Of a stretch of DNA of 40,412 bases, positions 33,297 to 40,412 are shown piece after piece; position 1 is the first letter of the stretch, and the number at the start of each line of letters is the position of its first letter. Source of the stretch: Actinomycetota bacterium (GTDB lineage Bacteria; Actinomycetota; Actinomycetes; S36-B12). The stretch spans positions 1 through 40,412 of the forward strand of contig JAQCEO010000013.1 of the NCBI GenBank assembly GCA_027729805.1, in the 5' to 3' direction. The position numbers were made by a program, and so were the translations under genes. Under the pieces are notes generated by a model that saw only the letters and a list, made by a program, of their open reading frames with translations, had not been told where the DNA came from and searched no databases.

Positions 33297-35504
33297 GTGG
33301 AGGGTTCCCAGATTGCAACAGCTAAGGCCGTTATCGATAACGGCTCGTTCGGTACACGCACGATAACTTTCGAAACCGGTCGCTTGGCCCGCCAAGCCGC
33401 CGGCTCAGTAGCTATCTATCTCGATGAAGAGACGATGCTGCTCAGCGCTACGACTGCCGGTAAGTCACCGAAGGATCAATTTGATTTCTTCCCACTCACC
33501 GTTGACGTTGAAGAGCGCATGTATTCCCTTGGGCGAATCCCAGGCTCGTTCTTCCGCCGCGAGGGTCGCCCGAGTGAAGACGCTATTTTGACCTGCCGGT
33601 TGATTGACCGCCCGCTGCGTCCAACCTTTATTAAGGGTTTGCGCAATGAGGTTCAGGTCGTAATCACCGTAATGGCGCTTAACCCAAATGATCTTTATGA
33701 CGTTGTCGCTATCAATGGTGCTTCAGCGTCAACCCAACTATCCGGTCTGCCGTTCAGCGGGCCGATCGGTGGTGTCCGCGTAGCACTTATCAGCGGGCAG
33801 TGGGTTGGGTTCCCGACACATGAGCAGTTAACTGACGCGGTCTTCGACATGGTCGTAGCCGGTCGTATTGCCGGTGATGATGTCGCGATAATGATGGTCG
33901 AGGCCGAGGCAACCGATCGCACTATCGAACTTATCGCGGGTGGGGCCACCGCACCCACCGAGGCCGTAGTGGCCCAAGGTCTGGAAGCGGCCAAGCCGTT
34001 CATCCGTGCCCTTTGTGAAGCGCAGATCACCCTCGCCAAAGCGGCCGCCAAGCCCACGGCGGATTTCCCGATCTTCCTGGAGTATCAAAGTGATGCCTAT
34101 GAGGCGGTCGATAAGAGTGCCAACGAATCAGTCCGCAAGGCGTTGACCATAGTCAGCAAGGCCGAGCGGGAAGATCGCCTTGACGAGATTAAGGGCGAGG
34201 TACTTGCCGAGTGCGGGGGCGCCTTTGTCGGGCGCGAAAAGGAGTTGTCGGCGGCACTGCGTTCGGTTACCAAGTCATGTGTTCGCGACCGCGTACTTCG
34301 TGACAAGATTCGAATTGATGGTCGCGGATTGACCGATATCCGTACGCTGTCGGCCGAAGTTCAGGTGTTACCTCGAGTTCATGGCTCAGCGTTGTTCGAG
34401 CGGGGTGAGACCCAGATCCTTGGTGTTACCACCTTGAACATGTTGCGCATGGAGCAGCAACTGGACACGTTAAATCCGGAGAACCGCAAGCGTTATATGC
34501 ACAACTACAACTTCCCGCCTTACTCAACAGGTGAGACCGGTCGGGTGGGTTCCCCCAAGCGGCGCGAAATTGGTCATGGTGCACTCGCTGAACGGGCTTT
34601 GATCCCGGTACTCCCGTCGCGTTCGGAGTTCCCGTACGCAATCCGCCAGGTGTCTGAGGCGCTGGGCTCTAATGGATCCACTTCGATGGGTTCGGTATGC
34701 GCCTCGACGATGTCGCTGCTGAACGCCGGGGTGCCGCTCCGTGCTCCGGTCGCTGGTATCGCAATGGGATTGATATCCGGTGAAGTTGATGGTAAGACGG
34801 AGTACGTTGCGTTGACCGACATCTTGGGAGCCGAGGATGCCTTCGGCGACATGGACTTCAAAGTCGCTGGTACCAAGGATTTCGTGACCGCACTGCAACT
34901 TGATACCAAACTTGACGGCATCCCAGCATCGGTTCTTGCCGGCGCGTTAACCCAGGCGCACAATGCGCGATTGGCAATTCTTGAGGTAATGAATGAGGCC
35001 ATTGACGCTCCGGATGAGATGGCTGCCACCGCACCACGTGTGATTTCTATCAAGATCCCGGTAGACAAGATCGGTGAGGTGATCGGTCCGAAGGGCAAAA
35101 TCATCAATCAGATCCAAGAGGAAACCGGCGCTGATATCTCGATCGAAGACGACGGCACGATCTACATCGGCGCGACCGATGGCCCATCAGCCGAAGCCGC
35201 ACGCTCGCAGATCAATCAAATCGCCAATCCGACAATGCCTGAAGTTGGTGAGCGGTATCTGGGTACAGTCGTAAAGACCGCAGCCTTTGGCGCTTTCGTC
35301 TCCTTGGTACCCGGAAAAGATGGGCTCTTGCACATCTCGGAAGTCAAGAAGCTCGCCGGTGGCAAGCGCATCGACAGCGTTGATGACGTACTAAAGATCG
35401 GTGACAAAATCCAGGTCGAGATCAAGGAGATTGATCCACGCGGCAAGTTGTCCCTCATTCCGGTAATTGAAGCTGGTGCCGCGAACGCGGGTAATGAGGG
35501 CTAG
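33297..35504 (+). CDS. pnp: Polyribonucleotide nucleotidyltransferase (PNPase / GPSI)
   Basis: PNPase degrades RNA from the 3' end by phosphorolysis and can also add nucleotides. The 735-residue protein has two RNase PH domains (the second with [13 protein letters not shown] and [13 protein letters not shown]), a helical linker, a KH domain ([20 protein letters not shown]) and an S1 domain ([18 protein letters not shown]) near the C-terminus. The GTG follows GGAGG by 5 nt. The M16 peptidase gene starts 11 nt inside its 3' end. Confidence 0.97.
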   Translation: MEGSQIATAKAVIDNGSFGTRTITFETGRLARQAAGSVAIYLDEETMLLSATTAGKSPKDQFDFFPLTVDVEERMYSLGRIPGSFFRREGRPSEDAILTCRLIDRPLRPTFIKGLRNEVQVVITVMALNPNDLYDVVAINGASASTQLSGLPFSGPIGGVRVALISGQWVGFPTHEQLTDAVFDMVVAGRIAGDDVAIMMVEAEATDRTIELIAGGATAPTEAVVAQGLEAAKPFIRALCEAQITLAKAAAKPTADFPIFLEYQSDAYEAVDKSANESVRKALTIVSKAEREDRLDEIKGEVLAECGGAFVGREKELSAALRSVTKSCVRDRVLRDKIRIDGRGLTDIRTLSAEVQVLPRVHGSALFERGETQILGVTTLNMLRMEQQLDTLNPENRKRYMHNYNFPPYSTGETGRVGSPKRREIGHGALAERALIPVLPSRSEFPYAIRQVSEALGSNGSTSMGSVCASTMSLLNAGVPLRAPVAGIAMGLISGEVDGKTEYVALTDILGAEDAFGDMDFKVAGTKDFVTALQLDTKLDGIPASVLAGALTQAHNARLAILEVMNEAIDAPDEMAATAPRVISIKIPVDKIGEVIGPKGKIINQIQEETGADISIEDDGTIYIGATDGPSAEAARSQINQIANPTMPEVGERYLGTVVKTAAFGAFVSLVPGKDGLLHISEVKKLAGGKRIDSVDDVLKIGDKIQVEIKEIDPRGKLSLIPVIEAGAANAGNEG

Positions 35505-36792
35505 TACTCGCACCCTGCTCCGGGAGGGCGACGGCAGCACCGTTCGCCGCACCGTCCTCCCGGGCGGATTGCGAATCATTACCGAACAAGTACCTGGTGT
35601 CAGGTCAGTCGCATTTGGTATTTGGGTGGCCGTTGGATCACGTGATGAGACCGCTGCCCAGATGGGATCGGCCCATTACCTCGAGCATCTGCTTTTCAAG
35701 GGCACCTCGACTCGGTCCGCACTTGAGATTTCGGCATCGATAGAGGCGGTCGGCGGCGACCTGAATGCCTTCACCACTAAGGAGTACACCTGCTATTACG
35801 CACGGGTACTTGATGTGGATTTACCGCTAGCTATCGAGGTGGTAAGCGACGTAGTAAATGACGCCTTGATTCTGCCGGACGATGTTGAAGCCGAGCGCGG
35901 GGTCATTCTCGAAGAGATTGCGATGCACGACGATGACCCAAGTGATGTGGTGCACGATGAGTTTTCATCGGTACTATTCGAAGGTAGTGCACTTGGACGG
36001 CCGGTGCTGGGCACGATCGAGACCATTGAAGCTATTCCTCGCACGGCGATAAATCGGTTCTATCGGGGTAGGTACCAACCACAGGCCATGGTGATCGCCG
36101 CCGCGGGCAATCTTGAGCACGATGCTGTCGTGAAATTGGTTAGGAAAGCCTTCTCCGATTATTTGGATGAAACCGCGAGCGTGCAGCCAGCGCGTAAGCG
36201 CGGCCAAAAACTAAAACACGGAACAGGTGTGAAAGTAAATAACCGGCCCACGGAGCAGGCGCATCTGGTTCTTGGGGTGCCGGGCCTGCCTCGAAGTGAT
36301 GAGCGCCGCTATGCATTGGCGGTGCTGACGACCGCATTCGGTGGCGGAATGAGCAGCCGACTGTTCCAGGAGATCCGGGAGAAACGTGGTCTGGCGTATT
36401 CGGTCTATGCATTTTCACAAGGCTTCGCCGATGATGGCATGTTCGGAATTTACGTGGGTTGCCTGCCAAATAAAGTCACGACAGTGCTCGAAGTCTGTAA
36501 AAGCCAGATGCAGTCCCTAATCGACGGTGGCCTTTCGAAGGATGAAATCGACCGCGGCAAAGGCCAGGTTCGCGGGTCGACCGTGCTTGGTCAAGAGGAC
36601 ACCGGTGCGCGCATGACACGAATAGCGCGCTCCGAACTCCACGACGAGCCATTACTTAGTATCGATCAGCTGCTGGCCAAGGTGGATGCTGTTACTCCAG
36701 ATGAGATCAATGCAGTGGCTCGCAATTTGCTAGATGCGCAATTGTGCCTCGCGGTAATCGGCCCTTTCGCGGATGAATCAGTGTTTACCGGA

Positions 36793-36795
<3 letters not shown>
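35494..36795 (+). CDS. M16 zinc peptidase (PepR-type, processing-peptidase-like)
   Basis: M16 peptidases are inverted-motif zinc proteases of the mitochondrial processing peptidase type. The 433-residue protein has the H-x-x-E-H zinc motif at residues 61-65 (HYLEH), the downstream acidic ligand region ([10 protein letters not shown]) and the C-terminal half with the R-G-L-A-Y-S-V motif that forms the substrate site. The ATG at 35494 overlaps pnp by 11 nt, implying coupling; the frame is open further upstream inside pnp. The pnp-M16-dapB order is typical for Actinomycetota. The physiological substrate is unknown. Confidence 0.92.
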
Positions 36796-37557
<762 letters not shown>

Positions 37558-37560
37558 CAC

Positions 37561-38064
37561 CTAGTGCTGTGCCGACCAGTTTTCAATCGAGATGGTGGCG
37601 GCGTCGTAGGCACTAGGTCGGAGCCAGGTGTCTAGGGAGTTGCGTGCGATGTGGGTGCTAACTGTTGATCCGTCAACTAGGTGAAGGACTACTTGACCGT
37701 CGGTGCGGTCGGTGTTAACTACACTGGACCAGGATCCAATAGTCGAGGTAAACATTCGTCGAATGGCAAATCCAGCGTCATTGACGTAGGTTCCGATTGA
37801 CCACCCGCGTAATAGAACCAAGAGCGCGCTGGCCAGTACGGCGCCGGTAAGGAGCACCGGAAATAGGCCGGCACCGGCGGACCCCATAATCGCCACGCCA
37901 CCTAGCATGACCAGGAGCAAGGTGGCCGCGACTAGCAAAATTAGGCGCCACGGTCCGCGGGCTGGGATTCGAAGCATCCTAATTTGCCGAAAGTCACCGT
38001 CGACAGCAGTTTTTTCTTGCGGCCAAAGAAACCAGAAGATTGGGCGGTTCGGCGCGGTGCTCAT
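37561..38064 (-). CDS. Small membrane protein, possibly PH-like (unknown function)
   Basis: The 167-residue protein has two adjacent membrane segments at about residues 38-60 (W-R-L-I-L-L-V-A-A-T-L-L-L-V-M) and 68-86, followed by a soluble C-terminal domain. There the pattern R-G-W-S-I-G-T-Y-V-N-D-A-G-F-A-I-R-R and W-S-S-V-V-N-T-D recalls bacterial PH-like proteins in which a strand-rich domain follows two helices. The family match is tentative. The ATG overlaps the azlD stop by 4 nt, so it is the last gene of the glpD-azlCD unit. Function unknown. Confidence 0.65.
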   Translation of the reverse strand: MSTAPNRPIFWFLWPQEKTAVDGDFRQIRMLRIPARGPWRLILLVAATLLLVMLGGVAIMGSAGAGLFPVLLTGAVLASALLVLLRGWSIGTYVNDAGFAIRRMFTSTIGSWSSVVNTDRTDGQVVLHLVDGSTVSTHIARNSLDTWLRPSAYDAATISIENWSAQH

Positions 38065-38372
38065 GTGGCTAGCCCCGACGCACGGAGCAGCGCGGCCGTG
38101 ATCGCGGCTGCGAGTACGACAGCCAGGAATGGTGCGCGCAATAACAGCGCGACCACCGCCACGGCAACACCCGCTAGGCGAGCATCGATTACCAGCGATT
38201 GCCCAGATCCAAATGTCTGCACCGCAACCAAAGCCGCGAGCATGGCAATTGGTAGTAGTGCCGCGACACTTCTAATCATCGGGCGATCAAGAAGTGCTGG
38301 AGGCAAGATGAAACCGAATAGCTTTTCGAGGTAGCACCCGAGTGACCCAATTAACACCGCGGCCCAGATCAT
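38061..38372 (-). CDS. azlD: AzlD-family branched-chain amino acid transport subunit
   Basis: AzlD is the small partner of AzlC in exporting branched-chain amino acids. The 103-residue protein has about four hydrophobic segments, including M-I-W-A-A-V-L-I-G-S-L-G-C-Y-L-E-K at the start and R-S-V-A-A-L-L-P-I-A-M-L-A-A-L, the typical AzlD layout. The ATG at 38372 overlaps the azlC stop (ATGA at 38369-38372); the upstream extension of the frame is a shadow inside azlC. Confidence 0.85.
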   Translation of the reverse strand: MIWAAVLIGSLGCYLEKLFGFILPPALLDRPMIRSVAALLPIAMLAALVAVQTFGSGQSLVIDARLAGVAVAVVALLLRAPFLAVVLAAAITAALLRASGLAT

Positions 38373-39052
38373 GTGCGATCCCGTAAGCGGTAGCCAGCAA
38401 GGATGGCGATCAGTGCGGAAGCGAGCACCGGCACGCCCGAGCTCGTGAGTGGCGTTAGCAGCAGTGCGATGGTCGCGCCGCCGGCAGCGATAGCCCAGGC
38501 TGTGCGATCGCGTAGCCGCGGCCAAAGAAGGGCAAGAAATCCGGCGGGGATTGCAGCATCAAGCCCAAGTGATGCCGGGTCGCCAATTGCGGAGGCACCA
38601 AGTGCGCCAAGTAGCGTCCCGATATTCCAAAGGACATAGACGCTGATGCCGGTCGCCCAGAACGCGTGCCTGCTGTGGTCAGCAATTTGCTCGTGGGAAA
38701 TTGACATCGCCGTGGACTCGTCGATGGTCAATTGTGCAGCCACCGGCTTTCGTATGCCGCGGAGGTTCAATGTTGGTGCAATATGCAGGGCATATAGCCC
38801 GTTGCGGACTCCAAGTAACCAGGCGGTGAGCACCGCGGCGATGACCCCACCCCCAGCGCCGAGGACTCCGACGAGTGCAAATTGCGAGGCGCCGGTGAAC
38901 ATCAGTAGTGAAAGAGTCTGGGTCTGCAGGGCGGTAAGACCGCTGGCAACGCTAATTGCACCAAAGGAAAGACCGTAGGCTCCGGTGGCTAACCCGATAC
39001 CTATCGCACTTGAGTAAATTGGCCGCTTACCGCCATTAGGTGATTGCGTCAA
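38369..39052 (-). CDS. azlC: AzlC-family branched-chain amino acid exporter
   Basis: AzlC forms the main membrane body of the AzlCD (BrnFE-like) exporter. The 227-residue protein has about seven membrane segments and the family motifs G-L-S-F-G-A-I-S-V-A-S-G-L at residues 28-40, M-F-T-G-A-S-Q-F-A at 51-59 and the N-G-L-Y-A-L-H-I-A-P loop. The start is a TTG at 39052, supported by GAGGAG 5 nt before it. Both the SD and the start lie inside the end of glpD, giving a 17-nt overlap. A functional tie to glycerol metabolism is not evident. Confidence 0.9.
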   Translation of the reverse strand: MTQSPNGGKRPIYSSAIGIGLATGAYGLSFGAISVASGLTALQTQTLSLLMFTGASQFALVGVLGAGGGVIAAVLTAWLLGVRNGLYALHIAPTLNLRGIRKPVAAQLTIDESTAMSISHEQIADHSRHAFWATGISVYVLWNIGTLLGALGASAIGDPASLGLDAAIPAGFLALLWPRLRDRTAWAIAAGGATIALLLTPLTSSGVPVLASALIAILAGYRLRDRT

Positions 39053-40412
39053 GGATCTCCTCGGCGCGTGGCAGGGCGGCCGCTAAATCCGTCGTTACCA
39101 ATGAAAGTCGGGTCCGCCGTTCGAGGACATCCGCCACCGTGCGGGCACCTTCGCAGCGGACCGCGAACACTAGTTCAACTCCCCGCACCCCAACGCCGGG
39201 GGCAAGTGGCTCAAGGAGTTCGGGGCACCCGTTGGCAAATGCGGCAACCCGTGCTGCTTCAGCGCCATACCGGCGGATCAATCGGGCGGGTAAAGCCTGC
39301 ACTGGGGCGGCGGGGCCCGCACCAACGAGGGCGATTTTCGTGGTGCGGCAGGGCTTATCGCTGAGTAAATCGACGGCATCTTGGGCCATCCGCCGATAAG
39401 TGGTGAGCTTGCCACCGGTTACCGTGATGACCCCATTAGCACCGCGGCGCACCAAGTGCCGGCGCGAAATATCAGCAGTCTCGCCAGCTGGCGCTTCGGG
39501 TTGGGCAACCAATGGGCGAAGGCCGGTGAATGCACCAACTACGTCACCGGCGCGAAGTGGGGTTTGAAGTACCCGGGAAACTTGCGAAAGGATCCAGTCG
39601 ATGTCTTCAAGCGGTGTGCTAGGAACATCGGGAATCAGACCAGATTCGTCGACATCGGTGATGCCGGCGAGCAAAAGACCATCGGGGCGCGGCAGGACAA
39701 AGCAGTAACGCCCGTGCATTTCCGGAACTGGGATTGTCATAGCGGCACGTGGTCGCTGCAGGGTTTCTGCACGCAGCACCACATGGGTGCCACGTGATGG
39801 GGTGATTACCACCTGGTCGTCAAAAGTCTCGGCCCAAACTCCGGTAGCACTGATTACGTTTTTCGCACGCACCTCGATCTGCTCATCGCCTTGATTGACT
39901 ACTCGGACCCCGGTGCCATCAGCCGATAGGACGCGGTAACCGGTAAGAATGCGAGCGCCGTAGGCGGCTGCTGTTCGTGCTACGGCAACAACGAGGCGGG
40001 CATCATCTTCCAATAGGCCATCCCAAGCCAAGAGGCCACCACGTAGGTGAGCACCGTCAATAGCCGGCAGTAACCTTCGGGTTTTCGCTGGGCCGATGAC
40101 CCGGGCCCCGGGCAAGACATGTCTACTGGTTCGCGTTAGCGCTCGCAGCGCATCGCCAGCGGCAAAACCAGCACGCGTTAGCACCGCTGAGCCGAAGCTG
40201 GTGTCGTTCATGATGGGTACTACTTGGGCGAGGGGGCGCACCAGATGCGGTGCGATGACCGTCATCAAGTGGCCGCGTTCGACCGCACTTTCCCAAGCGA
40301 CGTCAACTTGACCGCTGGCCAAATACCGCAGGCCCCCGTGTGCCAACTTGCTGGACCACCTTGAGGTACCAAAGGCGAGATCCTGCGCTTCGAGGAGTAA
40401 AACGGAAAGTCC
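39036..40412 (-). CDS. glpD: FAD-dependent glycerol-3-phosphate dehydrogenase (N-terminus beyond the window)
   Basis: GlpD oxidises sn-glycerol 3-phosphate to dihydroxyacetone phosphate at the membrane and feeds electrons to quinones. The visible 458 residues begin within the FAD domain (L-L-L-E-A-Q-D-L-A-F-G-T-S) and include S-S-K-L-A-H-G-G-L-R-Y-L, the family's signature. N-V-I-S-A-T-G-V-W-A, T-D-V-D-E, a V-T-G-G-K-L-T-T-Y-R motif and a C-terminal domain follow (R-T-R-L-S). The frame is open to base 40412; only the first FAD-binding glycines are missing. It is upstream of azlC with overlapping ends. Confidence 0.95.
   Translation of the reverse strand, partial: GLSVLLLEAQDLAFGTSRWSSKLAHGGLRYLASGQVDVAWESAVERGHLMTVIAPHLVRPLAQVVPIMNDTSFGSAVLTRAGFAAGDALRALTRTSRHVLPGARVIGPAKTRRLLPAIDGAHLRGGLLAWDGLLEDDARLVVAVARTAAAYGARILTGYRVLSADGTGVRVVNQGDEQIEVRAKNVISATGVWAETFDDQVVITPSRGTHVVLRAETLQRPRAAMTIPVPEMHGRYCFVLPRPDGLLLAGITDVDESGLIPDVPSTPLEDIDWILSQVSRVLQTPLRAGDVVGAFTGLRPLVAQPEAPAGETADISRRHLVRRGANGVITVTGGKLTTYRRMAQDAVDLLSDKPCRTTKIALVGAGPAAPVQALPARLIRRYGAEAARVAAFANGCPELLEPLAPGVGVRGVELVFAVRCEGARTVADVLERRTRLSLVTTDLAAALPRAEEILDAIT

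Overview
The window comes from a mid-GC member of the Actinomycetota. The order of the housekeeping genes matches the core actinobacterial (mycobacterial/streptomycete) order: dxr - site-2 protease - ispG - GNAT, then proS - DUF4439 pair - rimP - nusA - ylxR - infB - rbfA - truB - ribF - rpsO - pnp - M16 peptidase - dapB. GTG/TTG starts are frequent and many genes have no Shine-Dalgarno (SD) sequence. I cannot name a genus. No tRNA, rRNA, insertion sequence, prophage or CRISPR array was seen.

Region 1 (1-15465) is a catabolic island for polyamines and reduced pyrimidines. On the minus strand lie a partial dihydropyrimidinase/hydantoinase and a beta-ureidopropionase-type nitrilase. Diverging from them is a MocR-type (GntR plus aminotransferase) regulator, with a perfect 13-bp palindrome between. 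Next come an aminobutyraldehyde dehydrogenase, a complete PotDABC polyamine importer, a PuuB-like FAD amine oxidase, an agmatinase-family ureohydrolase and a saccharopine-dehydrogenase-like protein. A GABA aminotransferase (minus) and a succinate-semialdehyde-dehydrogenase-like ALDH (plus) diverge from each other. Together these can import putrescine/spermidine, turn agmatine into putrescine, oxidise it through 4-aminobutanal and GABA, and deliver succinate. The pyrimidine arm yields beta-alanine, which the same aminotransferase might use.

Region 2 (15492-25364) starts with a small protein resembling the HicA fold. It continues with isoprenoid genes (dxr, ispG) around an M50 site-2 protease, a small membrane protein, a DUF4081/GNAT acetyltransferase, prolyl-tRNA synthetase, a HAD-like protein, a TauE/SafE permease, and a minus-strand pair of ferritin-like (DUF4439) proteins, one of them a lipoprotein.

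Region 3 (25430-37557) is the translation/RNA superoperon: rimP-nusA-ylxR-infB-rbfA-truB, ribF, rpsO, pnp, M16 peptidase, dapB. Two coupled micro-ORFs with an in-frame 15-nt repeat precede infB. Structured leaders precede rpsO and pnp; the pnp leader sits where the Actino-pnp RNA is known.

Region 4 (37561-40412, minus) is a tightly overlapping set: glpD (cut by the window end), azlC, azlD and a small membrane protein.

The most consistent signal outside the genes is promoter architecture. Eight genes without an SD have a -10-like hexamer (mostly TAnnnT) exactly 6 nt before the start codon, as expected for leaderless transcripts. This also fixes several start codons.
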